From Akkermansiaceae bacterium (GTDB lineage Bacteria > Verrucomicrobiota > Verrucomicrobiia > Verrucomicrobiales > Akkermansiaceae): a DNA stretch of 64,000 bases. The notes below the pieces were generated by a model that saw nothing but the letters and a program-made list of their open reading frames with translations, was not told where the DNA came from and did not search any database. The stretch's first letter is position 1, and each line of letters begins with the position of its first letter. The DNA lies in assembly GCA_018402445.1 (NCBI GenBank), contig JAGYIT010000017.1:310001-374000 (forward strand). The letters are read 5' to 3'. Positions 34,402 to 44,500 of the stretch are shown here, piece by piece. A program made the translations under genes and the position numbers.

Positions 34402-35936
34402 CGTCACACCGGCTCGGACACCCGGGTCACCGCCCCGGCGAATATCGTCGATTCAAGTTATCCCCAGGTGTTGGGCGTGTGGCGCAGCTGGGAGGGAACG
34501 AATCACGAATCCAACGGCCGCCCCATTGCTCCCGACTACGGTTCCAAGGATAAATCCGAATCCAAAGGCGGTCGTTTCATCGACTGGCTGGTCTCCAGCC
34601 CGGAAGCGGTTGCCAACCTAGATCCCGACGGAATACCCAAAACCGAACATGCCCCGAGCTTAACATTCAACAAAGCGGACGAAAATGGAGGAACTGTCGC
34701 CCTTCTCGCGGGCGGATCGCTGGCATCCAATGATCCCCGTCAAATCCACGTGGTTCCCAGCAAGATCGAGGACAGCGGGCGTTACGCGTGGTGGATCTCC
34801 GGGGAAAACCAGAAAGCCGCGTTGTCTCAGCCTTACAAGCCAAGGACAAACGACGCCGCCGGCCTGGCCGAGCTCGGCCAATCGCACTCAGTGCCGAATC
34901 CCGAGGTCTTCGGACTACCCGCCCTGCTTGCCGATCCTGAACCCCATAATCCAAGCGAAACGGCAGCAAAGCCGGGCCGCAAGGCGATCAGCCGCCAAAC
35001 GATGGCGCTCATCAACACCGGCAATGCGACCGAACCCCAGAAAAAATTCCATGACCTATCATCTTATTCCATCGGACTGCTGACGAACACTGCCACCGGC
35101 GGCTGGCGCAAGGATCTGTCCATCCTGAGTGAGAAATGGCATGACCCAAATGGCAACAACGGAATTTATAATCGATATCCCGGAGGACGACTTCCCCTTT
35201 TCCGCCTGAGTCCTGAAACCGACGCAACCACGATGGTTCCAAAGCCCACGGTGGCCAATCACACCCCGAACGACGCGACATTCTATCCATGGAGCAGCTA
35301 TTCACTCTTGGGCACCCAGAGATGGCCCAATACATGGCATGCCGCATCGTCATCGTGGCAGTCGTTGGTCAATTTTGCGACCTCGTATAAGAACTTCACT
35401 TACAATAGTGGCGTGGTGGAGAGTCCGTTTGTCTGGTCTCCCGTCATGAAGTGGAGGTGGCAGGGAAACCCCAACGATGCAACCAACCAGGAGTTTTTTG
35501 ATTTCAATCACAAACCGCGGCTTCATCCGATCATTGCCCGATTCCAGTTTCTCGTTTACCTCAGGGCGTTTCCGGATCCCGCAAGACCCGGACGCTACGG
35601 TCTTCAAATGCTCTACTCCCCGGTCGTTACCTTGTGGAACCCATACAATGTACGCCTCAGCATCGACAATCCGGGCCCGGGGGATGACGGATATGGTGTG
35701 GTAATCGGAGGGCAACGGTCTTTCCCGGGAGCTTTCGCGGCGGAGCCACGACAGTGGTATCCCAATGGTCCTGAAACCATTCCGTTCAACAAGCATCGAA
35801 TGCTGACCAACGGGAATTTCCAATACGCCGACACAAATGGTAATTTCAACGGCGGGCGAGATAATGAATTACGGCAGAATATCGATTTATATAACCCGGG
35901 TCAGATCAGAGTTAACACATTGAGAGATCTGCGAAC

Positions 35937-35944
35937 ATGGGCAG
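35937..35944 (+). repeat. Left 8-bp target-site duplication of the IS256-type element
   Basis: ATGGGCAG stands immediately before the element and again immediately after it at 37381-37388. An 8- to 9-bp duplication is normal for the IS256 family. Confidence 0.88.
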
Positions 35945-37380
35945 GGCCGCGCAAATTTTTTTCTGTAAAAGTGGCTGATGACTTTTTCTGAAGGTGGTTA
36001 GTTTCGTTGTTTTGGTTTGGTTTCTGTTAGCTGGGAGTGAGGTAGGTTTTGCCGGTTTCCCATGTCTCGGAGATCTCGATGAGGACGCCGGTGACGAGCC
36101 TCAGGAGCGACTCTTCGCTCGGGAAGAGTCCTACGACCCTGGTGCGCTTCTTGATCTGGCCGTTAACATTCTCGCAGGCATTGGATGTTCGCAGGCGCTT
36201 CCTGTGGGCTTCCGGAAAGGCGAAGACGGCAAAGCCTTCGGGTAGGTTCTCCTCGGCCCAGGCGGCGAGCCTGGGTTGGCTTTCACCATAGATTTTCACG
36301 AAATCCTTGAGGCGTTCCTCGGCGTGTGCGCGGTCGTCGGCGTTGAATATGACTTTGATGTCCGAGGCTACCTTGCCTTTGAGGTGCTGTTTGGTGACGT
36401 ATTCCTGGGCGTTTTTCTGGAGGTGGAACTGGCAACGCTGCCACGGGGTGCCGTTCAAGGAGGCTTTGAGTGCCGCTTTCAGGCCGCTGTGGGCGTCGGA
36501 GGTGACGAGATCCGGGATGCCGATGCCGCGCCCCTTGAGTCCGTTGAGGAACCCACGCCAGTGGACTTCGGCCTCGGAGAGGGCGCAACTGACTCCAAGG
36601 ATCATGCGCTTGCCATCGTCGCGGCGGATGCCGTGGGCGATGAGCGTGGCGCAGTCGCGGACAACCCCGTCGATGCGGACTTTGTAGTAGGTGGCGTCGA
36701 GGGTCATGTGCGAGATCGGGGGAAGGGGGCGGGTGCGCCATTTTTCAAATTCGGAATCGAGCTGCTTGTTGAGGTTGGAGACTTGGCCGGAGGAGACCTC
36801 GAAGCCGCACATTTGCTCCATGATGCGGGTGACTCGGCGTGTGCTCACCCCCTCGACATACATGGTGGCGATGGCGGATTTGAGGGCGCGGTCGCTGCGT
36901 GAACCCTTCTCCAGCAACGATGTGCGGAAGGGGCTGTCGCTTTCACGAACCTGCGGGACGGAAAGCTCCAAGGCTCCGATGCCGGTTTGGAAACCACGGG
37001 GCTTGAAGCCGTTGGCGTAGCCGTTGCGTTCGGTTCCGCGCTGGTAGGGGGCGGCTCCGATGTGCCTTTCGCGTTCGAGTAGCATGGCGGCGTTCATGAG
37101 GATTTCGGCGATTCTGGGGAGGGCGTTCTGAAGGCCGTCGTCGAAAAGGAGATTGATGAGCGGATCCTGGTGGGTAGTCTGTTTGTGTTCGTCCATGGCT
37201 GGTGCTGTTTTGGTTTGCACCTTCAGTGTCAGGCCTTGGACGGACGCCAACAACCCCGGTTGTGGTGGGGAGGTCGGAGCGCCGCCGCACTGGCAGCCGA
37301 TTCCGCTACGCTCCATCGGCTGCCAGTGCGGCGAGCCTTTGCAGTGTAGCGGGCTTTTACAGACGAATCTTTACACTACC
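35945..37380. mobile_element. IS256-family insertion sequence inserted in Y1
   Basis: A 1436-bp element. Left end GGCCGCGCAAATTTTTTTCT then GTAAAAG, right end (reverse complement) GGTAGTGTAAAGATTCGTCT then GTAAAAG: imperfect 27-bp terminal inverted repeats with 19 matches and a perfect inner TCTGTAAAAG. It contains one transposase gene on the minus strand and is bordered by the direct repeat ATGGGCAG. The insertion is complete and looks recent because the host reading frame on both sides still fits. Confidence 0.9.
36027..37196 (-). CDS. IS256-family (Mutator-type) transposase
   Basis: A 389-residue DDE transposase from ATG 37196 (MDEHKQTTHQDPLINLLFDD). Catalytic blocks are MTLDATYYKVRIDG (first Asp), LVTSDAHSGLKAALKAS (second Asp) and RTSNACENVNGQIKKRTRVV (Glu). 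Other family marks are RHIGAAPYQRGTERNGYANG, LSVPQVRES and WQRCQFHLQKNAQEYV. The length is typical and no frameshift is seen, so the enzyme may be active. Confidence 0.95.
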   Translation of the reverse strand: MDEHKQTTHQDPLINLLFDDGLQNALPRIAEILMNAAMLLERERHIGAAPYQRGTERNGYANGFKPRGFQTGIGALELSVPQVRESDSPFRTSLLEKGSRSDRALKSAIATMYVEGVSTRRVTRIMEQMCGFEVSSGQVSNLNKQLDSEFEKWRTRPLPPISHMTLDATYYKVRIDGVVRDCATLIAHGIRRDDGKRMILGVSCALSEAEVHWRGFLNGLKGRGIGIPDLVTSDAHSGLKAALKASLNGTPWQRCQFHLQKNAQEYVTKQHLKGKVASDIKVIFNADDRAHAEERLKDFVKIYGESQPRLAAWAEENLPEGFAVFAFPEAHRKRLRTSNACENVNGQIKKRTRVVGLFPSEESLLRLVTGVLIEISETWETGKTYLTPS

Positions 37381-37388
37381 ATGGGCAG
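37381..37388 (+). repeat. Right 8-bp target-site duplication of the IS256-type element
   Basis: Second copy of ATGGGCAG, directly after the right end of the element; the Y1 reading frame resumes here. Confidence 0.88.
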
Positions 37389-39401
37389 TCAACCTGCCGA
37401 CTGGAGAATTAAGTTTTGAGCCCGGTGAAGTGCGCATGTTTTCCCCCAATGGTGAGACGGAAGGCAGATTTGGAACGGCTGCTTTTGCGTCGAACAGCGG
37501 CTATCAACCAGGTGCTCCCTCCGGTATTCCCATTACACTACGCGGAGGTAATGTGGGGCCCAACGATTATTTCTGGTATTCACTCAAGGGCGCGGTCTAT
37601 ACTCAGCCTTTCCGCTTCCGTAGCCCTGGAAGGGGCTTTCATGCCGCACTCGGAATGAGTGTGGGAAAATCCTATACGGGTGGTTTGCTTTACTCCGGTG
37701 TGGGGCAGGAGATGATGAGTTCCACGGCACTCACCAACGCAGAGCAAGCCGATGTCTATTGGCCTGACGATGATTTCGAGCCGCACGGTTTTACGGTGGC
37801 GGAGATTGCATCTGTGCCTGCCATGCCGATCTACTCGATCACCATCGGTCCACGTTTCACCATCGGAACTGGCGCGGGATCAGCCCATGGCAGGCCCACC
37901 AAGGGCTTTCTTCAGTCAGATCCAATGGCGGGCATATCATTGGCCGATCCTGGAGTCGATAATGCGAACAGTCACCCGGCGAATGGAAATTTTGAGATGA
38001 GTTATAATACCCTCACATTCGGCTCCTCCCTCACACCGAACTTGAGTGATCGGGAAGGTTTTATCGTCACCGGCTTCCAGAGTGGAGACGGCTTGTCGAG
38101 GATGATCACCCACGAGCTGCCGCTCCGTCCGATGGCGTCGCTGGTTGAATTGCAGGCATGGAATCCCAGAGGCAAGAATCCCATGCCCCCCTTCCAGTCA
38201 CATCTGATTGGCAATAGCGACGCTACACCCATGATTCCCCGTGATGACATCGCCCCTACTACGCCGATCTCAAGCGATTCTGCGTTGAATCTCCAGCATG
38301 ATGATGCGTATTGTGCGAACCATCTGCTGTTCGATGACTTCTTCTTCTCTTCCATCGCTCCCCGCCCTGAGTACTTTGGTGGGCAGATTGCAAATGACAT
38401 CGATACGGTCTATCGCGATTTCTTGAGGGGGGACTCCCCGCTTACCAATCGCGCATACAGACCGGTTGGCCTTGATGCCCATTTAGCAGATGCCGAAGTC
38501 ACGGCACGGGTGGATGAAATCGTCAACAGTCCGCAAGGTGATGGTTGGGAGAAAATCGCTTCCCGCCTCGAGGTGGATGGAATGTTCAACGTGAATTCCA
38601 CTTCCGTCGATGCCTGGAAGGCGCTTCTCGGTCATGCCAAAAGCCTTGGTGAGATACCCTACCACGGGCAGAATGGAATTGATACCTTGCCCGATAACGA
38701 TGATCGCCCGCACCCCGTTATCCGCACCGCACTGGCTCCTGACATCGAGGCTGGCGACAATGCGAATTCAGAGGTGACCGGATTTAGGCGACTCACGGAT
38801 GACCAAATTACCGAACTAGCCGAGAAAATAGTCGAGCAGGTGCGCAGCAGGGGACCGTTCCTGTCCTTGGGCGAGTTCGTGAACAGGCAGCTTAGTGATA
38901 ATAAGGATCTCGCATTGGCTGGCGCAGTTCAAAGTGCCCTTAATAACCTCGGCAACGATCCGATGCGTGTTCTTCGTGATCCCGACCATTTCGACCAGAC
39001 GATGGCTTCCAAGGCGGAAGCAGGGAGCGTAGCCCGATGATAAACGACTCGACGGGGTTGATTACGAGTTTGAAGATGCGGCACTTGGCGGCAGCTTGTA
39101 TGGTGTACCAGGTTGGATCCGGCAGGCCGATATCTTGCGGCCGATCGCTCCGGTGATCAGCGTTCGTGATGACACATTCACGATTCGTGCATACGGCGAT
39201 GCACTAGACAGCGCTGGAAATGTGATCGCGAAAGCCTGGTGTGAAGCAACTGTGCGAAGACAGCGGGATTTCGTTGACAATACCGATGCTGCGGACATCA
39301 CGGATGCTCCAAATAGCCAAATGAATAAAAAATTTGGCAGAAAGTATCATTTTGTATCATTTCGATGGTTGCATAAAGATGAAATCTAATAACATCAAAC
39401 C

Positions 39402-40133
39402 ATGTTAGTAAAAATTATAGTTCTCGGTTTGGTTGCCATCTCGTCAGGGCTTGGATTGTCTCAAGAGATCAAAAAAAATGATCGCACATGTCGTTTGGTC
39501 TTTCCCGAAAAACCGGCTGACTCTCCCAAATTTGTCTATCTATATGATGGGGAGCAGAGCCACAGGGTGTATCTTTCAGCAGTGAATTTCTCAGATGTGG
39601 TGGAGATCAAATCCGGGGATGTTTCACTTATCATGGCTCCTGAAGCCATAAGCGATCCAGAAAACATTCCGCCCGAATATCCGAGGATACAGATACCGGA
39701 ACAGGTCAGAAACTTCTACGTTTTTTTGGCGTCCGATCAAAAAAATCAGGTGATGCCAATATCCATGAACTTATTGAATCTTGACACCGGGAAATTCCAA
39801 CTGGGCAACACTTTGTGGTATAATTTCACCAACCATCGCATCGCCGCAAAGCTCGGGGAAAGTAAAATGACTGTTGGCGCGCGTAAATCAACGATTTCTA
39901 AGGAACCCCTATCCGAAAATGGTTATTACCGAGCTGAGTTCATTTTTCAGCAGAATTCCACCGGGGACTTTCGCAAAATCACTGAGCAGCAATGGTGGTT
40001 TGATGCGGATTGTAGATATGTGGGTTTCATTGTAGATCGGGGTTTTAAGCTGCCTGGAATATATTTTTTCAGGGACTTCCGGAATCCGGCGCCGACTGGT
40101 AACACTCTAAGTGAAACTGAAGCCGGGAATTAA
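39402..40133 (+). CDS. Secreted protein X2, paralogue of X1
   Basis: A 243-residue exported protein (signal peptide MLVKIIVLGLVAISSGLGLS). Shared family marks: RTCRLVFPEKPADSPKFVYL, GNTLWYNFTNHRIAAKLGES, ITEQQWWFDADCRYVGFIVD and YFFRDFRN near the end. The gene is visibly richer in A and T than its neighbours, with many Lys, Asn and Ile codons, which may reflect a different origin or relaxed selection. It starts 12 bases after the end of the Y1 reading frame, so Y1 and X2 could be one transcript. Confidence 0.72.
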   Translation: MLVKIIVLGLVAISSGLGLSQEIKKNDRTCRLVFPEKPADSPKFVYLYDGEQSHRVYLSAVNFSDVVEIKSGDVSLIMAPEAISDPENIPPEYPRIQIPEQVRNFYVFLASDQKNQVMPISMNLLNLDTGKFQLGNTLWYNFTNHRIAAKLGESKMTVGARKSTISKEPLSENGYYRAEFIFQQNSTGDFRKITEQQWWFDADCRYVGFIVDRGFKLPGIYFFRDFRNPAPTGNTLSETEAGN

Positions 40134-40149
40134 ATTTTCATGATATTAC

Positions 40150-40305
40150 AAGCCGCAGTTCACCTACCAGCCGCAACCGGAGGAAGCCTTCTAGCCGATC
40201 AAGGAACAACAATGGTGGCATGACGCCAACAGCAGGCACCTCGGGTTCATCGTGGATACGCACGGCATACTCCCGAAGATATTCTTTTTCCGGGATTTCA
40301 GGTGA
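40150..40305 (+). pseudogene. C-terminal fragment of a further X gene (x3)
   Basis: An open stretch without start codes for KPQFTYQPQPEEAF, then a TAG, then PIKEQQWWHDANSRHLGFIV and DTHGILPKIFFFRDFR before a TGA. The second part matches the end of X2 (EQQWWFDADCRYVGFIVD, YFFRDFR). So a third complete X gene once stood between X2 and Y2 and has been reduced to its 3' end. Confidence 0.7.
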
Positions 40306-40477
40306 CGGGGAAAAGCGGTCAGGGGTGGATCTCACCGCAGGGCTCTTTGAATTTTACGCAAATCAGCGAACTATTTTCGCAAAACGCACGGGTAAAACGG
40401 TTGTCTGTGTCGAATTCGCGGGTAGTTCTATATGTGTAGTCACTGAGTAATCACAAAATCTTTCTAGCTTGCCCGTA
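40306..40477. other. Intergenic leader upstream of Y2
   Basis: About 170 A/T-rich bases between the X fragment and Y2. No hairpin terminator or gene was recognised; it probably holds the Y2 promoter. Confidence 0.4.
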
Positions 40478-43400
40478 ATGTCAAAAACCTCCCAATTCCC
40501 GGCGCACCGGGGTTTCGCGCTTGTCGCCACACTTTCGCTGATGGTGCTGCTGGCGATCCTAGCGGTGGGTCTGCTGAGCCTGTCGGCGGTCACCCTGCGC
40601 AGCTCCGGCCAGGGAGCTGCCCAGGCGGAGGCACGCGCCAACGCCCGCATGGCGCTGATGGTCGCCATCGGCGAGTTGCAGAAACAGATGGGGCCGGACC
40701 AGCGTATTTCCGCAAACGCGGATATCCTCTCCGGATCCGACGTGAATCACCCGCATTGGGCGGGTGTATGGGACTCGTGGATCGCTGGGCCGCTGCCCGA
40801 AACGCGGAATCCCAACTATCCCAGCGCGCCGAGCCATCAGCAAACCATCGGCAGCCAACCGGACGATTCCATGCGCCCCGCCTACGCGCGCAAGAACGAC
40901 CATTTCCGCTCATGGCTGGTCTCCTTGAAACCCTCAGAGGCCATCGACCCGGCCACACCCGAAACCCTCTCGCTCACCGGCGAGCCAATGCCGGGCAAAT
41001 CTTCCGAGGCCGTCCTTCTTGTCGGTCCGGGTTCCTTGGGCACCTCCGCCGTCGGGAGGGACTCTGTCAGCGCTAGGCTCCTGCCCGTCATGCGGGGATC
41101 CGCTCCCGGTGGGCGCTATGGCTGGTGGGTGGGCGATGAAAGCCAGAAGGCGCGCATCACGAACGATTCCTACCATGGGCAGCAGCTGACCAACGCCCAG
41201 AAAATATTCCGCTCCCAGGTGCCCGGTTCCACCGGCACCAGCACGCTCCCCGGCTTCGGCAACATGCTTCCCTCCCAGCAGGTGAAGCTCGACCTGCTAC
41301 CTTCGCTCGGCTCGGTGGATCTCGTCCCGGGCATCAGCCAGGTGCCCGTCGGCGCGGGTGGAGTCCGCGCATCCCAGGGCAATTTCCATGACATCACCCT
41401 TTTCTCACACAAGGTTCTCGCCGATGTCCGCGAGGGCGGCATGAAACGCGACCTCTCCGCCATCCTGGAGCGGGTCATCGATCCGAGCGAGGTTTACAAC
41501 ATCCAGTCCGTACCGGGCCTTGAAAGCCAGTTTCGCAGGGCTGCATCCATCAAGCCGGCTTCCTCGGACTCGCCCGGAGGGGATGAATTCATGCTCTATC
41601 GCTTCGATGACATGTCGAGAAGCTTCAGCCCCACGGGCGAGGCCGGCGTCCCGATCCAGGATCTCGCCGCCTATTACCAGCTCTACGACCATCAACGGGA
41701 CGGCTGGAAAGGCGGCATCCAATTCAGTTCGCAGGACTCCTCACCGCCCAATAACCTACTTGGCAGCGGCGTTATGGTCAGCAATCCGGATTACGGCGAG
41801 ACCAAATCGGATTACGATAACTACCTTCGCCAGCACAGCGCCATCTACCGCAGCGTGTATCCGGTAAAAATCGAGTTCATCGCGAGCTACATCACCGAGC
41901 CCATCCTACCTGTCCCCACCGATCCCAACGCCGACAAATACAGGCTGCGCATCGGCTTCACCCCCGCGGTGACGTTCTGGAACCCCAACAACGTGCCTGT
42001 TGTCATGAACAAGGGCAACCCTGACCGCGCGTCCATCATGTTCCGCGAACACCCCGCCCCCTTGCAGCTGACTTTCACCAAGTCCGCCGGATACAACGGC
42101 TCTGCGGTGGGAGATCCGGTCACCGTGCAGCTGAATAGGATTACGGCGAACCAACAGAGTGAACTCTACACGCTGTTCATATCTGGGAACAATCCCACCG
42201 TGTTCCAGCCCGGCGAGACCAAGGTCTTTTCCATGAGGCACACCTCCGGCACCGACGCAGAGATGGGTTCCAGCTATGTTGACTACCAGTTGCGCGGAGG
42301 CCGCGGTAGCTACACGTTCAGCGAGGCTTTCCAGCCTTTCCTTGAAATCGTGCCGGGTTGGAACCCCGATAAATTCACCCGTCCGAACGTGACGGTTTCT
42401 GCGAACACGCGCAGGGATACCACCGTGCTGACCTTTAAGGAAACCGACTACATATCCACGTCGATCGGCATTGGGACGGGCCGCGAGTTCGCCACCGACT
42501 TCACCCAGAAATCCAGGCACGGTCGCAACGCTCCAGGGGTTATGTGGCATTACCGATCCTACGAGATTCGAAGCCGCATGTTTCCGGGGGGTAACCCGAA
42601 CTTCATGGTCTTCAGTCCCTACAGGACTTCCTTCATCTCCGCCGGTATCCCGCCCTTGGGAAACAACCTCGCCAATACGGCGTTCAACAACATCGTCATC
42701 CCGCCGCGCCGGGGGCAGATCCTTGTCGATTCGATGCGTGATCCCATGAATCCGAGCGATGATCTCCCTCAGGCTTTCTTTTACTATGGAATGAAAGCGG
42801 CGACCGAAGTCCACGAGTCCAACCACGCGACGCCCGCCGCCGGGATCGGATCAGGACGGCGTTTCCCCTCGCGTCCATTCACGCATTCCACCGTCATGAA
42901 GCCCGAGTTCATCGACACCGTCGCAGGAGGGTCGCTCTACAACATCGGTTGGAACTGGTACTTCACCCCGCTGAACAATTTGCTGGACGTCGAAATACCC
43001 ATTTCCCGGGACAACCACGGCTACTATGGAGGCGGCTACACGGCGGAAAACGGCACAACCCATGTCGTTCAGCAGGAACTGCCCGTGACCGCTCCCATTT
43101 CGATCGCATCCCTCAGCCACGCCCATCTGAGCGGTTACAGCCTCTCCTCCGAAGGGGCAGCCGCGGGATACAACGGCTTGCAGAACCTGAATGCGAGCGA
43201 AGCCTTCCGCCGAAACACCGCGCTTGGATTCGGCGGACTCGCGCCCCGCACCCTCCAGGCGATCGGCAACTCCTACGCACATCCCAACATACCCAAGGAC
43301 AAGGCGATCACGACTTGGAACCGGGTTTTCTTCCAAAGCACCGCGACTCCTGTGCCGACGCCGGTTCCCTTCGCGGATCATTCCTACCTCGCCAACAAAG

Positions 43401-44479
43401 CCCTCTGGGATGACTTCTTCTTCTCGTCGATCACTCCTGTCCCCGCTGACAATCCGATCTACGGCTCATCCCCCAAGTCGGTGGCCGATGTAGCTAACGG
43501 CTTCTTTTTTTCGGACGAGCCTTTGCCCAACCGACGGATGCTTCCCTACGCCGGAAACCTCGACAGGGATCGCCTCGCCGAACTCGTCGGCGAGTATGAG
43601 ACCTTCAAGGGCGGATTCGCGGACAAGATCGCCGCCAACCTCATGGTCGAGGGACCCTTCAACGTGAACTCCACCTCGGTGCGCGCGTGGAAAACCCTTT
43701 TCTCCAGCCTGAAAGGGAAGCCGGTCAGCTACCTCGACACGCAGGACTCCGTCAGCAATCGGATCAAGATCAGCGAGCATACCCCGGAAGGTGTGCCGGT
43801 GAGCATGGGTTCCCTGCCCAACGACAAGCCACACACCGGAAGCTCCTCCGACCCCAGCGATGTGGAACAGTGGAGAGGCTCCCGTGAAATCACCGACAAG
43901 GAAATCGATGAATTAGCTCAGGCCATGGTCGGACAGGTCAGGCTCCGCGGCCCGTTCCTTTCGCTTTCCGAGTTCATCAACCGTAGGCTCGATCCGAACA
44001 GCGCGGAGCTTTCCCTCAGGGGCGCTCTGCAAGCCGCCATCGATGACGAGGATTGCACGATCAACGCCGGCTTCCGCAACGATCTGCGTAGGTTTTCCAA
44101 TAGGGAAAGCGCCTACGTGGGCGCCGTTTTCCCCGAAGCCGCGGAAGGCCCCATCGCCTACGGCAGCGCGGCCTACGTCGATCAGGCGGATATCCTCCGG
44201 AATCTAGGCACGCAGTTGACCGCGCGCGGGGACACCTTCGTGATCCGCGCCTACGGGGATTCCCTGGATGTGAAAGGCAACGTCCTCAGTCGCGCATGGT
44301 GCGAGGCCGTCGTGCAGCGCGTGCCGGATTATGTGGATCCCCGGAGCCACAACGACACCTCCGGCATCGGCGACACGCCGGAAACCAAGCAATCCGAGCT
44401 GACTTCCGACGCCAACCGTGCCTTCGGCCGTGAGATCCAGATCATCGCCTTCCGCTGGCTGAACCCTTCGGAAATCTGA
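40478..44479 (+). CDS. Giant pseudopilin-like protein Y2 (Verru_Chthon cassette protein A-like)
   Basis: An intact 1333-residue protein. After a short basic leader (MSKTSQFPAHRGF) comes the hydrophobic helix FALVATLSLMVLLAILAVGL, a class III-type export signal without Glu5, as in GspK/PilX minor pilins. The huge remainder is Pro/Asn/Gly-rich: YGWWVGDESQKARI, FHDITLFSHKVLADVREGGM, GFTPAVTFWNPNNVPVVM, QPGETKVFSMRH, ALWDDFFFSSITPVP, PFNVNSTSVRAWKTLF, QVRLRGPFLSLSEFINRRLD and QADILRNLGTQLTARGDTFV. FNVNSTSV recalls the NINTA-like part of GspK. I infer a pilus-tip-like or surface protein; role unknown. ATG 40478 is chosen over a TTG three codons upstream. Confidence 0.78.
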   Translation: MSKTSQFPAHRGFALVATLSLMVLLAILAVGLLSLSAVTLRSSGQGAAQAEARANARMALMVAIGELQKQMGPDQRISANADILSGSDVNHPHWAGVWDSWIAGPLPETRNPNYPSAPSHQQTIGSQPDDSMRPAYARKNDHFRSWLVSLKPSEAIDPATPETLSLTGEPMPGKSSEAVLLVGPGSLGTSAVGRDSVSARLLPVMRGSAPGGRYGWWVGDESQKARITNDSYHGQQLTNAQKIFRSQVPGSTGTSTLPGFGNMLPSQQVKLDLLPSLGSVDLVPGISQVPVGAGGVRASQGNFHDITLFSHKVLADVREGGMKRDLSAILERVIDPSEVYNIQSVPGLESQFRRAASIKPASSDSPGGDEFMLYRFDDMSRSFSPTGEAGVPIQDLAAYYQLYDHQRDGWKGGIQFSSQDSSPPNNLLGSGVMVSNPDYGETKSDYDNYLRQHSAIYRSVYPVKIEFIASYITEPILPVPTDPNADKYRLRIGFTPAVTFWNPNNVPVVMNKGNPDRASIMFREHPAPLQLTFTKSAGYNGSAVGDPVTVQLNRITANQQSELYTLFISGNNPTVFQPGETKVFSMRHTSGTDAEMGSSYVDYQLRGGRGSYTFSEAFQPFLEIVPGWNPDKFTRPNVTVSANTRRDTTVLTFKETDYISTSIGIGTGREFATDFTQKSRHGRNAPGVMWHYRSYEIRSRMFPGGNPNFMVFSPYRTSFISAGIPPLGNNLANTAFNNIVIPPRRGQILVDSMRDPMNPSDDLPQAFFYYGMKAATEVHESNHATPAAGIGSGRRFPSRPFTHSTVMKPEFIDTVAGGSLYNIGWNWYFTPLNNLLDVEIPISRDNHGYYGGGYTAENGTTHVVQQELPVTAPISIASLSHAHLSGYSLSSEGAAAGYNGLQNLNASEAFRRNTALGFGGLAPRTLQAIGNSYAHPNIPKDKAITTWNRVFFQSTATPVPTPVPFADHSYLANKALWDDFFFSSITPVPADNPIYGSSPKSVADVANGFFFSDEPLPNRRMLPYAGNLDRDRLAELVGEYETFKGGFADKIAANLMVEGPFNVNSTSVRAWKTLFSSLKGKPVSYLDTQDSVSNRIKISEHTPEGVPVSMGSLPNDKPHTGSSSDPSDVEQWRGSREITDKEIDELAQAMVGQVRLRGPFLSLSEFINRRLDPNSAELSLRGALQAAIDDEDCTINAGFRNDLRRFSNRESAYVGAVFPEAAEGPIAYGSAAYVDQADILRNLGTQLTARGDTFVIRAYGDSLDVKGNVLSRAWCEAVVQRVPDYVDPRSHNDTSGIGDTPETKQSELTSDANRAFGREIQIIAFRWLNPSEI
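40511..40681 (+). repeat. Y2 copy of the conserved 171-bp segment
   Basis: Matches 34231-34401 at 165 of 171 positions; encodes the same 57 residues. Confidence 0.92.
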
Positions 44480-44500
44480 CCCCCTCCAACCCTGATTCCC

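Larger units (their letters stand above)
34168..39389 (+). pseudogene. Giant pseudopilin-like protein Y1, disrupted by IS256-type insertion and a frameshift
   Basis: The 5' part (34168-35944) and 3' part (37389 onwards) join in frame once the IS element and one target copy are removed: the junction reads LRTWAVNLPTGELSF. The N-terminus has a basic leader and GFALVATLSLMVLLAILAVG, a type IV pilin-like helix lacking the Glu at position 5, as in GspK/PilX proteins. Other blocks shared with Y2 are SPVVTLWNPYNV, LLFDDFFFSSIAP, MFNVNSTSVDAW, QVRSRGPFLSLGEFVNR and IRQADILR..DDTFTIRAYGDAL. Near 39032-39034 one surplus base puts the last 117 codons into another frame. Corrected length is about 1,261 aa. 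Related to Verru_Chthon cassette protein A, I infer. Confidence 0.78.

Noticed and set aside
37202..37388. Continuous reading frame from inside the IS into Y1
   Set aside because: The frame is open by chance through the right end of the element; the conserved Y sequence begins only at the target duplication.
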